Shown here in pieces: positions 36,665 through 45,119 of a stretch of 51,026 bases of DNA. The DNA comes from Aeromonas allosaccharophila. Its GTDB lineage: Bacteria > Pseudomonadota > Gammaproteobacteria > Enterobacterales > Aeromonadaceae. The translations under genes were made by a program, and so were the position numbers. Under the pieces are notes generated by a model. That model saw only the letters and a program-made list of their open reading frames with translations, was not told the origin of the DNA and did no database searches. Positions within the stretch are counted from its first letter, which is position 1. Every line of letters starts with the position of its first letter. The DNA lies in the NCBI RefSeq assembly GCF_000819685.1, contig NZ_CDBR01000011.1:1-51026 (forward strand). The letters are read 5' to 3'.

Positions 36665-36778
36665 TCCCATCATCAAGGTGCAACAGGCGCCGATAAGTGC
36701 TGCCGGCACCCCATTCGCCTTCCCGGTTCGTCTTCTGGAGGCGAAATATGCGTACCGCAACTGATCCCATCATCAAGG
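36617..36778 (+). repeat. Duplicated permease-ATPase gene junction (two 62-bp copies)
   Basis: Positions 36617-36678 and 36717-36778 are homologous with no gap: 51 of 62 bases agree by my count and the last 20 bases are identical. Each copy contains the permease C-terminal codons followed by the ATPase ribosome binding site and start. Most differences inside the permease part are at third codon positions or are conservative (VRRLEVKYARSN against [12 protein letters not shown]). This suggests the second copy was once under selection as a permease end. Confidence 0.85.
36648..36764 (+). pseudogene. Chimeric 38-codon ORF at the transporter junction
   Basis: The ORF starts at the ATG of the first junction copy, overlapping the permease stop. 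Its first ten codons read MRAATDPIIK, like the ATPase ([10 protein letters not shown]). Its last dozen codons read [12 protein letters not shown], like the permease C-terminus. It ends 17 bases inside the real ATPase gene. GAGGTGAA lies upstream as a possible ribosome binding site. It is best seen as a scar of a tandem duplication with later loss, but it could be translated and couple the permease to the ATPase. Confidence 0.5.
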
Positions 36779-37491
36779 CGACCGGCGTAGAGAAATTCTA
36801 CGGCACCGAGGTGCACGCCCTGAAAAATGTCAGCACCGAGGTGGCCGAAGGGGAAGTGGTGGTGATCGTCGGCCCCAGCGGCTCGGGCAAATCGACCTTC
36901 CTGCGCACCCTCAACCAGCTGGAGACCATCAACGACGGCAACATCGTGGTCGACGGCATCTGCCTGACCGAGCCGGGCGATGTCAACAAGCTGCGGGAAG
37001 AGGTGGGCATGGTGTTCCAGTCCTTCAACCTATTCCCCCACCTGACGGTGCTGGACAACATCACCCTCGCCCCGCAGAAGGTGCGCGGCCTGTCGCGCCG
37101 TGACGCCGAAGACAGGGCCAAGGCACTGCTGCTGAAAGTGGGGCTGTCAGTGAAAGCGGCCAGCTACCCGTCCCAGCTATCCGGTGGTCAGCAGCAGCGG
37201 GTGGCGATCGCCCGGGCGCTCGCCATGCAGCCGCGCATCATGCTGTTTGACGAGCCGACCAGTGCGCTGGACCCCGAAATGGTGGGGGAAGTGCTGGACG
37301 TCATGAAGGGGCTGGCCCGCGAGGGGATGACCATGGTGGTGGTGACCCACGAGATGGGCTTTGCCCGCGAGGTGGCGGATCGGGTGCTCTTTATGGAGAG
37401 TGGCGAGCTGCTGGTGGATGAGAAGCCTGCCGACTTCTTCGACAATCCCCCCTCTCCGCGTCTGCGCCAGTTCCTCAGTCAGGTGCTGTAG
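36748..37491 (+). CDS. Amino-acid ABC transporter ATP-binding protein
   Basis: A 247-residue ABC ATPase of the polar amino-acid class (GlnQ/HisP-like). Walker A is GPSGSGKST (about 47-55), the Q-loop is [14 protein letters not shown], the signature LSGGQQQR, Walker [14 protein letters not shown] and the switch His is in VVVTHEMGF. The ATG at 36748 follows CTGGAGGCG. It completes the three-gene uptake system. A terminator follows. Confidence 0.95.
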   Translation: MRTATDPIIKATGVEKFYGTEVHALKNVSTEVAEGEVVVIVGPSGSGKSTFLRTLNQLETINDGNIVVDGICLTEPGDVNKLREEVGMVFQSFNLFPHLTVLDNITLAPQKVRGLSRRDAEDRAKALLLKVGLSVKAASYPSQLSGGQQQRVAIARALAMQPRIMLFDEPTSALDPEMVGEVLDVMKGLAREGMTMVVVTHEMGFAREVADRVLFMESGELLVDEKPADFFDNPPSPRLRQFLSQVL

Positions 37492-37514
37492 CAACCACAA
37501 AACAGTGGATAGAC

Positions 37515-37539
37515 GAAGAGGGACCCGGGGTCCCTCTTC
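37515..37539 (+). terminator. Rho-independent terminator of the ABC transporter operon
   Basis: GAAGAGGGACC (37515-37525) and GGTCCCTCTTC (37529-37539) pair around CGG, followed by TTGTTCTTC. A 12-bp direct repeat TGTTCTTCATGC (37541-37552, 37557-37568) follows. Confidence 0.85.
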
Positions 37540-37611
37540 TTGTTCTTCATGCTGGTTGTTCTTCATGCAGGAGCCCCCTATCCGCTGAACCCGAGTCCCC
37601 CTCTCATCGGC

Positions 37612-38403
37612 TCAGCGCGGGGACTTTCCCAGATAGCGCTCCACGATGCTCCTCACCCCGTCACGTTTCTTGAGCAGGTAAAGCTCCTTGTCAAACTGCT
37701 CGATAAAGGCCTGCTTGTAGGGGAACTCCCCCTTGCGGCTGTAACCGAGAAAACCCTGCTCCTTGCTAAGCACGGGGCCCTGCTTGAGCAGGGACATATC
37801 GGTCACCGCCAGTTGCGATCCCTGTATCATTTTGAACAGTTCATAGAGCAGCGAGATACGGTCATTGACGGTGCAGTCGATACGGCCACGCACTATCTTG
37901 AGCAGATTTTCCCGATTGCTTTTCACCTCCTCCACATCGATCTGCTTCTCTTTCACTGCCTGCCAGAAGAGATCGCCTCCCACGGTGAAACCGGCATTGA
38001 TTCCGAAGCGAAGACCGCTGTAGTCATCAGGAAACCGTGCCTGCGGGGTATTGGCTGCCACACTGGCGCCGCACATCACTACCAGCTCTTCATCGAGTAT
38101 CGGCTGGGAGTAGGGCCAGATATAAGGGCGAGCATCGGGCAGATAGTAGGGAGGAAAAATGGCAAACGCACTGCCCCGCTCCACCAGGCTCAGGCCGCGG
38201 CGCCAGGGCATGGGCTTGAGCACCACCTCATAGTCACTCATGGCGGCGGTCACCTCGCGGATGATGTCGGCATAGATCCCCCTGACCTCCTCCCCCTCCT
38301 GCCAGGAGTAGGGGGGATAGGCGGCATCCGCCAGGATCTCGACCCGGGTCTTGGCGTGCGCCATCATGCACAACCCCAGCAACAAGCAACACCAGACACG
38401 CAT
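37612..38403 (-). CDS. Orphan solute-binding protein, family 3
   Basis: A 263-residue periplasmic protein with signal peptide MRVWCCLLLGLCMMAHA. The mature part begins VEILADAAYPPYSWQEGEEVRGIYADIIREV, the usual first lobe of SBP_bac_3 proteins. The second half includes GLRFGINAGFTVGGD. The start at 38403 has a perfect AGGAGG; a frame extending to 38550 is not supported. No transport genes are adjacent on this strand. Confidence 0.8.
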   Translation of the reverse strand: MRVWCCLLLGLCMMAHAKTRVEILADAAYPPYSWQEGEEVRGIYADIIREVTAAMSDYEVVLKPMPWRRGLSLVERGSAFAIFPPYYLPDARPYIWPYSQPILDEELVVMCGASVAANTPQARFPDDYSGLRFGINAGFTVGGDLFWQAVKEKQIDVEEVKSNRENLLKIVRGRIDCTVNDRISLLYELFKMIQGSQLAVTDMSLLKQGPVLSKEQGFLGYSRKGEFPYKQAFIEQFDKELYLLKKRDGVRSIVERYLGKSPR

Positions 38404-38563
38404 AAGCCAGATCCTCCTGAACAAGCCTGCATCAAGCATAGCCATCCGCCGCCCCTTCCTCTGCGGTTGCAGCATCCTCTTTTCCGCTATCTCTACGCCG
38501 ACGAAAAATGTTAATGAATTATTAAATCCATCCTTTATGCTGGAGAGCAATTGCTCTGAATGG

Positions 38564-39412
38564 ATGGCCGCTATGGATGTGCAACTGCTTCTGCTCTACC
38601 TCTCCCCGATTTTTCTGGCCTTTGTCGGCTGGGAGATGCTCTACCTGCGCAAACATGGCGCTGCCTTTCCCACTGCCACCTACCAGTGGCGGGATCTGTT
38701 CGCCAACGCCGCGCTAGCCCTGATGCATCAGGGGGTCGATGCGCTGGCGGCCATCGCCATTGCTTATCTGTATGACACCCTTTGGGGCTGGCGGCTATTC
38801 GATATCGAGCTCACCTTCTGGAGCGTACTGCTGCTGTTTTTGCTACAGGATCTATGCTACTGGCTGTTCCACTTCACCAGCCACCATGTGCGCTGGCTGT
38901 GGGCCTCCCATGTGGTGCATCACAGCTCGGAGCGGCTCAATCTCTCCACCGCCTTTCGCCAGAGCCTGATGTATCCCATCTCCGGCATGTGGCTGTTCTG
39001 GATCCCGATGATTGTCATCGGCTTCCCGCCCGAGGCGGTGGTCGCCACCGTGCTGCTCAGCCTGGGCTTCCAATTCTTCGTCCACACCCAGGTGGTGGGC
39101 AAGCTGGGCTGGCTGGAGTGGATCTTCAACACCCCCTCCCACCACAGGGTGCACCACGCCAGCAACGCCAAGTACATAGACCGCAACTTCGCCGGGGTGC
39201 TGATCATCTGGGATAGGCTGTTTGGTACCTTTGTCGAGGAGGACCCGGCCGAGCCGTGTCGCTTTGGCATCACCAAACCGATCCACAGCTTCAACCCGCT
39301 TACCCTCACCTTCCACGAGTGGCGCGACATGCTGCGCGATGCCCGAGGCCTGCCATGGCGACAAAAGCTCGCCGTGTTGTTTGGCAAACCGGCCGGGCCT
39401 GCCAGCCGTTGA
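38564..39412 (+). CDS. Fatty acid hydroxylase / sterol desaturase family protein
   Basis: A protein of about 282 residues with several membrane helices and the histidine clusters of the di-iron hydroxylase superfamily: HFTSHH, HVVHHSSE and HRVHHASN. Members hydroxylate or desaturate lipids or carotenoids; some cleave ether lipids. The substrate here is unknown. The start is unsure: ATG codons at 38537, 38564 and 38573 are all in frame with weak ribosome binding sites. It is a single gene with a strong terminator. Confidence 0.8.
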   Translation: MAAMDVQLLLLYLSPIFLAFVGWEMLYLRKHGAAFPTATYQWRDLFANAALALMHQGVDALAAIAIAYLYDTLWGWRLFDIELTFWSVLLLFLLQDLCYWLFHFTSHHVRWLWASHVVHHSSERLNLSTAFRQSLMYPISGMWLFWIPMIVIGFPPEAVVATVLLSLGFQFFVHTQVVGKLGWLEWIFNTPSHHRVHHASNAKYIDRNFAGVLIIWDRLFGTFVEEDPAEPCRFGITKPIHSFNPLTLTFHEWRDMLRDARGLPWRQKLAVLFGKPAGPASR

Positions 39413-39472
39413 GCCCTCGCCCCAAATAACAAAGTCCGGATAGCAAGTCCCTGATAACCAGTCCCTCATAAC

Positions 39473-39499
39473 AAGAGAGCGCCACGGTGGCGCTCTCTT
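39473..39499. terminator. Bidirectional terminator
   Basis: AAGAGAGCGCCA (39473-39484) and TGGCGCTCTCTT (39488-39499) pair around CGG, followed by TTATGG. It lies between convergent genes. Just upstream, AGTCC-type segments of about 14 bases recur three times (39433-39472). Confidence 0.85.
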
Positions 39500-39523
39500 T
39501 TATGGTCAATCACATCTTCGATA

Positions 39524-40939
39524 TCAGAGATGGGCGAACGACCAGACGGCGGGGATCAGGCTCAGCAAGGTCACTCCGGCCAGCCATCGCTCGCGGCCGC
39601 TCAGGTGCAGATCCGCCCCCAGCTGACGGCGGCTGTAGAGAAACAGCAGCAGGCCCGGCCCGTAGAGCAGTAAGGAGAGCAGCAGATACTCCACCCCGGC
39701 GGCATAGAGCAGCCAGAAGCCGTAACCACTCGATACCAGTGCCACCGTCCGCATCAGGCTCTGGCCCTGCCCGCTCTCACCCTTATTGCTGAACGAAAGC
39801 TTGAGCAGAAACAGGCCGATCAGCAGGTAGGGTACCAGGATCATCGAGGTCGAGATAAGCAACAAGCTGGTGTAGCCCTTGCCGAGCAGCCACACCAACA
39901 GCAGGCATGTCTGCACCGTCAGACTGGTGAGCCAGAGCGAGGCGATGGGCGTCCCGTTGCGGTTCTGGCGCCGGAAGATGGCGGGAAACGCACCGTGACG
40001 GGCCGCACTGAACGGCACCTCGGCCGAGAACAGGGTCCAGCTCACGTAAGAGGCGAGCACCGAGACGATCAGGCCGACACTGATGAGCAGCTTGCCCCAA
40101 GAGCCGGTCATCTGGGCCATCAGCCCTGCCATGGAGGGGTTGGGCAAGGCCGCCAGTTCGGGGCGGCTCAGGATCCCGAGCGCCAGCACCGAGATAAGCA
40201 CATAGAGCAGCAGTGCCAACACGACCCCAAGCACGGTGGCCGTACCCACATCCCGCCGGTTTCTGGCGCGGGCCGACAGCACCGCAGCCCCCTCGATGCC
40301 GGTGAAGACCCAGAGAGTGATCAGCATGGTGTTGCGCACCTGCTCGGAGACCGGCACCGCCAGGGTGCTGCCCTGCGGATCCGCCGCGAAGGTAACAGGG
40401 TCAAACCAGTAGCAGGCGAACAGGATAAACAGCAGCAGCGGCAGGCTCTTGGCCAGAGTCGCCACCAGATTGAACAGCGCCGCCTGCTGCACACCGCGCG
40501 CCACCAGCAGATGCACCGCCCAGAGGATGCAGGACTCGCCGACAAACGCCGCCAGGGTGTTGCCGTCACCAAACCAGATCTGCTCGGGGGTATCGACAAA
40601 GCTGCCCAGCGCCGCAAAGGCGATCACCAGATAGCCCACCACGCCGATGGTGGCGCAGAGCCAGTATCCCCAGGCGGAGAAGAAGCCCACCAGATCGCCA
40701 AAACCGGCGCGGGCGTAGCTGTAGATGCCGCCGTCAAGGTCGGGCCTGAGTCGTGACAGATAGAGAAAACTCATGGCGAGCGCCAAGATGCCCACCCCCG
40801 TTACGCCCCAGCCGATCAGCACGGCGCGCGCCCCCGCCACCTCGGCCATGTTCTGGGGCAGGCTGAAAATCCCCGCCCCCACCATGGAACTGAACACCAG
40901 CGCGGTGAGGGACCAGAGCCCAATCTTGCTCTCTTTCAT
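39524..40939 (-). CDS. APC-superfamily amino acid permease/antiporter
   Basis: A 471-residue inner-membrane transporter with about 12 helices. The N-terminus KIGLWSLTALVFSSMVGAGIFSLPQNMAEVAG and the GIEGAAVLSARARNRRDVG loop match the basic amino acid/polyamine antiporter branch of the APC family. It is nine bases downstream of mmuM, so it is co-transcribed with a methionine-forming enzyme. By context it may carry S-methylmethionine, methionine or homocysteine; E. coli pairs mmuM with mmuP, another APC member. The substrate is not determined. Confidence 0.85.
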   Translation of the reverse strand: MKESKIGLWSLTALVFSSMVGAGIFSLPQNMAEVAGARAVLIGWGVTGVGILALAMSFLYLSRLRPDLDGGIYSYARAGFGDLVGFFSAWGYWLCATIGVVGYLVIAFAALGSFVDTPEQIWFGDGNTLAAFVGESCILWAVHLLVARGVQQAALFNLVATLAKSLPLLLFILFACYWFDPVTFAADPQGSTLAVPVSEQVRNTMLITLWVFTGIEGAAVLSARARNRRDVGTATVLGVVLALLLYVLISVLALGILSRPELAALPNPSMAGLMAQMTGSWGKLLISVGLIVSVLASYVSWTLFSAEVPFSAARHGAFPAIFRRQNRNGTPIASLWLTSLTVQTCLLLVWLLGKGYTSLLLISTSMILVPYLLIGLFLLKLSFSNKGESGQGQSLMRTVALVSSGYGFWLLYAAGVEYLLLSLLLYGPGLLLFLYSRRQLGADLHLSGRERWLAGVTLLSLIPAVWSFAHL

Positions 40940-40948
40940 GGGTGCTCC

Positions 40949-41851
40949 TTAGCGCAACCGGCTGCTCAGCGCCTGAATATGCTCGGGGCCGATGCCGCAG
41001 CAACCGCCGATCAAGTTCGCGCCGGCAGCACGCCAACGTTCGGCCCAGCCGAGATAATCCAGCGGCCCCAGATCGGCGCGGATCTCGTCCAGCCCGTCGT
41101 TGGCGGTCGCCTCTTTGGGTTGCGGTGGGAAGGCGTTGGCATAGGCACCGAGGCGAATGTCAGCACGGCCCACTGCCTGCAACCTGTCAACGGCCACCGT
41201 CAACGCGGCCTCAATCACCTCGGGCTGACAGCAGTTGAACAGGATGGCATCGACTCCGGCCGCCACCAGCGCGGTCACCGCATCGGCCACCCGCTCGCCG
41301 GAACGCAGTGTCGGCTCGTTGCCCGGCGCCTCATCTTCCAGCGTGAAAGAGACCCAGAACGGCTTGCCATCTTCCGGCAGCAGCGCTTTCAGGGCCAGTG
41401 GCTCGGCGATGAGGCTCATGGTCTCGGCCAGCCAGATATCCACATGAGGGGATAGCGCCCGGATAAGCGGCGTGGCCAGCTCGCTCACCCTGTCCACCTT
41501 GAACAGATCGGCACGGTAAGAGCCAAACAGCGGCGGCAGCGAACCCGCCACCTGCACGGCGCCATGCTGATCGTCAGCCACCTCGCGGGCCAGTTGACCA
41601 GCCAGCGCAGCCAGCCCCTCCCCTTCGGCAAAGAAGCGCTCATCACCGATATGAAATGGCACCAGCGCATAGCTGTTGGTGGTGATAACCCTGGCTCCGC
41701 TCGCCACATAGGCCTGATGCACTTCGCGCACCGTCTCTGGCGCCTCCATCAAGGCCAGTGCCGACCACTCGGGTTGACGAAACGGCGCCCCCCGCCGTGC
41801 CAGTTCGCGCCCCATGCCCCCATCCAGCACCCACAATTCCCTGGTTTCCAT
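40949..41851 (-). CDS. mmuM: Homocysteine S-methyltransferase
   Basis: A 300-residue zinc enzyme that transfers a methyl group, typically from S-methylmethionine, to homocysteine to give methionine. Zinc cysteines are in FNCCQPE and GGCCGIGPEHI. The N-terminus has VLDGGMGRELARRG. It is the first gene of a two-gene operon with the APC permease. A MetJ-like box and a TATAAT -10 lie upstream. Confidence 0.9.
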   Translation of the reverse strand: METRELWVLDGGMGRELARRGAPFRQPEWSALALMEAPETVREVHQAYVASGARVITTNSYALVPFHIGDERFFAEGEGLAALAGQLAREVADDQHGAVQVAGSLPPLFGSYRADLFKVDRVSELATPLIRALSPHVDIWLAETMSLIAEPLALKALLPEDGKPFWVSFTLEDEAPGNEPTLRSGERVADAVTALVAAGVDAILFNCCQPEVIEAALTVAVDRLQAVGRADIRLGAYANAFPPQPKEATANDGLDEIRADLGPLDYLGWAERWRAAGANLIGGCCGIGPEHIQALSSRLR

Positions 41852-41972
41852 CTGTCGTGTCTCTTTGTTATGTGCGTTGTTTATTTGCGTATTTATCTGT
41901 TTGTTTTGTTGATCTGCGGTTTCGCGTCGAATCGCTGCAGATCGTCCGGCTTCATCTAGGTGAAGCCTCTTT

Positions 41973-42011
41973 ATTATACAGCCATAAAAACATATGGATG
42001 TTTAGATGGCT
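41973..42011 (-). promoter_or_regulatory. Promoter -10 and putative MetJ box of mmuM
   Basis: On the minus strand TATAAT is at 41978-41973. Upstream lie three adjacent 8-mers, AGCCATCT, AAACATCC and ATATGTTT (42011-41988). They match the MetJ box AGACGTCT at 6, 5 and 5 of 8 positions. A MetJ box over the -35 region fits repression by methionine. The match is moderate. Confidence 0.45.
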
Positions 42012-42098
42012 AAAGCAAGATAAAGCAAAGCGCCACGGGCGGCAATCAGTATCAGCAGAAATCAGCGTGCAAACGGCGAGGCAAACGCAGAAATGCAA

Positions 42099-42120
42099 GA
42101 GGCCACCCGAAGGTGGCCTC
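42099..42120 (-). terminator. UUCG-loop hairpin terminator
   Basis: GAGGCCACC (42099-42107) and GGTGGCCTC (42112-42120) pair. On the minus strand the loop reads TTCG, a stable tetraloop, followed by TTGCATTTCTG. It lies after the lipoprotein gene. Confidence 0.7.
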
Positions 42121-42145
42121 ATCACTATCTTGAGCAGCTGACAGC

Positions 42146-42688
42146 TTAACGCCCAGCCAGCACTCGCTTGATCTGTTTGACCCAGTCGGAGACCCGACCC
42201 TGCTGCGGCAAGCCACGCCAGATCTGCTCCCACTGGGCAGGGCTGAGTGGACGACCGAGGCGACGTTGCACACCCGCATAGAGGTAGTCATGGGCCGTGG
42301 TGGCCGCATGGCTGGAGGTGAGGAATTTGGAGACCGGATCGGTCAACCGCACATCCCGCATGCCGAGCAGCGGATAGTCGTTGTGCACCGCCGCCAGCAT
42401 GGTCTCGCGCATGGCAGACTCGATGTAGCCACGGGCAAACAGGGCGGTCACCGACTCCAGCGAGCCCTGATCCGGGCCGTGGTACTGCTCGTCAAAGACC
42501 GGGCTCGGCTCTGCCATGCCGCTTTGCACCACCGCATCGGGATCCGGCTGCGGTACCACCACGGCGGGCTTGGGAGCTGCCGGCTTGGCAGCCACCGTGG
42601 CTTTACGCGGCGCACTCTGGCTACAGGCACCGAGTGCCAGGGCGAGCGCGACACAGGCCAGCGCACGGGAATGAGACTGCATCTTCAT
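42146..42688 (-). CDS. Lipoprotein of unknown function
   Basis: A 180-residue predicted lipoprotein with lipobox ALGAC (Cys22) and an Ala/Pro/Lys-rich linker up to about residue 50. The C-terminal domain is helical (SLESVTALFARGYIESAMRE, HDYLYAGVQRRLGRPLSPAQWEQIW). I do not recognise the family. It is 18 bp downstream of paeA on the same strand, so probably co-transcribed. GGAGCG precedes the ATG at 42688. Confidence 0.75.
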   Translation of the reverse strand: MKMQSHSRALACVALALALGACSQSAPRKATVAAKPAAPKPAVVVPQPDPDAVVQSGMAEPSPVFDEQYHGPDQGSLESVTALFARGYIESAMRETMLAAVHNDYPLLGMRDVRLTDPVSKFLTSSHAATTAHDYLYAGVQRRLGRPLSPAQWEQIWRGLPQQGRVSDWVKQIKRVLAGR

Positions 42689-42706
42689 GACTCTATGTCG
42701 CTCCTT

Positions 42707-44026
42707 TTACGATTCCTGAACTGGCTTCTCGGCCACCACCGGCTCGACCCGGGTAACCAGCAGCTGATCGATCTTGTAACTGTCGATATCCACGACTTCA
42801 AACTTGTAACCGGCATATTTGACCGAGTCGGTGCGCTTGGGGATCTTGCGCAGCATATACATGATGAAGCCGGCGATGGTCTCGTAGTTCTGGTTCTCGG
42901 GGAACTCTTCGATATCGAAGGCGCGCATCACGTCGGAGATGGGGGTCACCCCGTCCACCAGCCAGGAGTTCTCGTCGCGCTGGACGATCTGCTCTTCCAC
43001 CACGTGAGTCGCCCACTCGCCCATCACGGTACTCATCAGGTCGTTCATGGTGACAATACCCACCACCAGCGCGTACTCGTTCATCACCACGGCAAAGTCG
43101 CCACGATGATTCTTGAAGTACTCCATCGCCTCATAGAGGTTGAGGGTATCGGGGATGATGATGACGTTCTGCACCAGATTGCCACCGATAAGATCGATGC
43201 TCTGGCCGCTGATGACGCGGATCAGCAGCTCTTTGGCATCGACGAAGCCCTTGATGCTGTCGAGGTTGTGGTCACAGACCAGAAACTTGTTATGAGGGTG
43301 CTCGGCGATCTTCGCCTTGATGCTCTCTTCACTCTCTTGCAGGGTGAAGTAGATGAGGCTCTCGCGGGCCGTCATGGCGGAGGTGACGCCAAGGGACTGC
43401 AGCTCGAACACGTTCTCGATGAGCTGATGCTCCTCGCGCTGGATAACCCCCGCTTCGGCACCGGCATCCATCACCGCATAGATATCGTCGGAGGTGATCT
43501 CGTCGTTACGCACCGTGGAGACGCGCAGCAGGCGGAACAGGGAGTTGGCCAACCCGTTGAAGACCCACACCAGCGGCATCAGCACGGTGACGAAGAAGAG
43601 CATGGGACGCACCACCACCACGGCAATCTGCTCGGGCATGGTCATAGCCAGACGCTTGGGCATCAGGTCGGCGATCAGGATAAACATGCCGGTGACGAAC
43701 ACGAAGGAGGCACCGGAGCTGATCTCGCCAAGCCAGGGGCCCTGGTAGAACTGGGAGACAATCTCCTTGATGGCGGGGTTGAGGGCAGACTCACCCAGGA
43801 TACCGCCCAGAATGGCGACCGTATTGAGGCCAATCTGCACCACGGTGAAAAAGTTACCCGGCTGGGCCTGCAGGGCCAGCACCTTTTCGGCCTGGCGATT
43901 GCCTTCATCCGCCATCACCTGCAACTTGATTTTGCGAGACGCGGCGAGAGAGATCTCGGAGAGGGAGAAAAACACACTGCCGCCTACCAGCAGCATTAAA
44001 AAGAACAAACTATCGGCAAAACTCAT
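42707..44026 (-). CDS. paeA: CNNM/CBS-domain transporter PaeA (YtfL)
   Basis: A 439-residue inner-membrane protein. The N-terminal CNNM (DUF21) domain with three to four helices (FFSLSEISLAASRKIKL, FFTVVQIGLNTVAILGG) is followed by a CBS pair (about 205-330) and a CorC/HlyC domain (ENSWLVDGVTPI, KRTDSVKYAGYKFEVVDID). It is very close to E. coli YtfL, named PaeA for its part in polyamine (cadaverine and putrescine) export. AGG precedes the ATG by about seven bases. Confidence 0.92.
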   Translation of the reverse strand: MSFADSLFFLMLLVGGSVFFSLSEISLAASRKIKLQVMADEGNRQAEKVLALQAQPGNFFTVVQIGLNTVAILGGILGESALNPAIKEIVSQFYQGPWLGEISSGASFVFVTGMFILIADLMPKRLAMTMPEQIAVVVVRPMLFFVTVLMPLVWVFNGLANSLFRLLRVSTVRNDEITSDDIYAVMDAGAEAGVIQREEHQLIENVFELQSLGVTSAMTARESLIYFTLQESEESIKAKIAEHPHNKFLVCDHNLDSIKGFVDAKELLIRVISGQSIDLIGGNLVQNVIIIPDTLNLYEAMEYFKNHRGDFAVVMNEYALVVGIVTMNDLMSTVMGEWATHVVEEQIVQRDENSWLVDGVTPISDVMRAFDIEEFPENQNYETIAGFIMYMLRKIPKRTDSVKYAGYKFEVVDIDSYKIDQLLVTRVEPVVAEKPVQES

Positions 44027-44178
44027 GATTAACCTATTGCTACACCCGCCTTAGCACAAGACGGCAAACTGGGCCCGGGAGACCGGACCGTGAGTCCATC
44101 CGGGACTCACACAGGGGACGTATTCTATCAGAAAACAGCCAGTTGGGGGCTTTATCTTACTCCGACCAGTTATGCAAC

Positions 44179-44204
44179 AAAAAAGGCGCTTCACGCGCCT
44201 TTTT
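44179..44204 (-). terminator. Rho-independent terminator of pstCAB-phoU
   Basis: AAAAAAGGCGC (44179-44189) and GCGCCTTTTT (44195-44204) pair around TTCAC. On the minus strand a T-run follows, right after the phoU stop. Confidence 0.9.
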
Positions 44205-44216
44205 ATTCACTTCCGG

Positions 44217-44927
44217 TCAGCCCTTGCCCAGCAGGGAGCCCAGATCGTCCGCCTTGGTGTGGCGCACATCCTTGCCTTTCACGTAGTAGACGATGTACTC
44301 GCAGATGTGCTGGCAGCGATCGCCGACCCGCTCGATGGCCCGCGCCGCCCACAACACGTTGAGGACCTGGGGGATGGTGCGAGGATCTTCCATCATGTAG
44401 GTCATCAGCTCGCGGATGATGGACTCGTACTCACGGTCTACCTTGTCATCTTCCTTGTAGACCGCCAGCGCTGCATCCAGATCCATGCGGGCGAAGGCGT
44501 CGAGCACATCGTGCAGCATCTTGATGGTGCGACGGCCCATGTTCTCCAGCGACACCAGCGGCGGCTGCGGCTTGTTGGCGTTGTCGGTCAGCATGCGGGC
44601 GATCTTGTCCGCCACGTCGCCTATGCGCTCCAGATCGGTGATGGTTTTGATGATGGCCATCACCAGTCGCAGGTCGGAGGCTGTCGGCTGACGCTTGGCG
44701 ATGATGCGGGTGCACTCCTCGTCGATCGCCACTTCCATGGCGTTGACCTTGTGGTCGTTGGCCACGATTTTGCGCGCTGCATCGAGATCCTGATCGTGGA
44801 TCGCCGCGATGGCGTCGGTGAGCTGCTGCTCCACCAGACCGCCCATCACCAGCACCTGATTGCGCACGCTCTCGAGCTCGGCATTGAACTGACCGGAGAT
44901 GTGTTTATTGAGGTTCATATTGTCCAT
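44217..44927 (-). CDS. phoU: Phosphate signalling protein PhoU
   Basis: A 236-residue cytoplasmic protein of two similar three-helix bundles. The metal-binding motifs are visible: [16 protein letters not shown] and [25 protein letters not shown] in the first half and [21 protein letters not shown] in the second. PhoU links the Pst transporter to PhoR and holds down the Pho response when phosphate is ample. The start at 44927 has AAGGA at nine bases. Two imperfect copies of its start region precede it in tandem. Confidence 0.95.
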   Translation of the reverse strand: MDNMNLNKHISGQFNAELESVRNQVLVMGGLVEQQLTDAIAAIHDQDLDAARKIVANDHKVNAMEVAIDEECTRIIAKRQPTASDLRLVMAIIKTITDLERIGDVADKIARMLTDNANKPQPPLVSLENMGRRTIKMLHDVLDAFARMDLDAALAVYKEDDKVDREYESIIRELMTYMMEDPRTIPQVLNVLWAARAIERVGDRCQHICEYIVYYVKGKDVRHTKADDLGSLLGKG

Positions 44928-44957
44928 ACAAATAATCCTTGATGCTCCGATTATGCC

Positions 44958-45008
44958 TTAGCCGTTGAACTGGCCGGTAATCTGTTTATTGATGCTCATC
45001 TTGTTCAT
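44958..45008 (-). CDS. 16-codon mini-ORF 2, phoU-like start
   Basis: It reads MNKMSINKQITGQFNG and stops. The start matches PhoU ([15 protein letters not shown]) and the end (NG, TAA, GGCAT) matches the pstB end. It has its own AAGGA ribosome binding site nine bases upstream and lies exactly 81 bp before the phoU start. Whether it is translated is unknown. Confidence 0.4.
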   Translation of the reverse strand: MNKMSINKQITGQFNG

Positions 45009-45038
45009 ACCAATAATCCTTGTTGCACCAACCATGCC

Positions 45039-45089
45039 TTAGCCGTTGAACTGACCGGTAATCTGTTTATTGATGCTCATCATGTTCAT
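45039..45089 (-). CDS. 16-codon mini-ORF 1, phoU-like start
   Basis: It reads MNMMSINKQITGQFNG and stops, one residue different from mini-ORF 2. The ribosome binding site is AAGGG. It begins 31 bp after the pstB stop and 81 bp before mini-ORF 2. The near identity of the two peptides shows either recent duplication or some constraint. Confidence 0.4.
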   Translation of the reverse strand: MNMMSINKQITGQFNG

Positions 45090-45119
45090 ATCAATAACCC
45101 TTGTTGCATCAACCATGCC

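Noticed and set aside
37541..37568. 12-bp direct repeat TGTTCTTCATGC after the transporter terminator
   Set aside because: Only two copies, non-coding, and too short to suggest a mobile element or attachment site.
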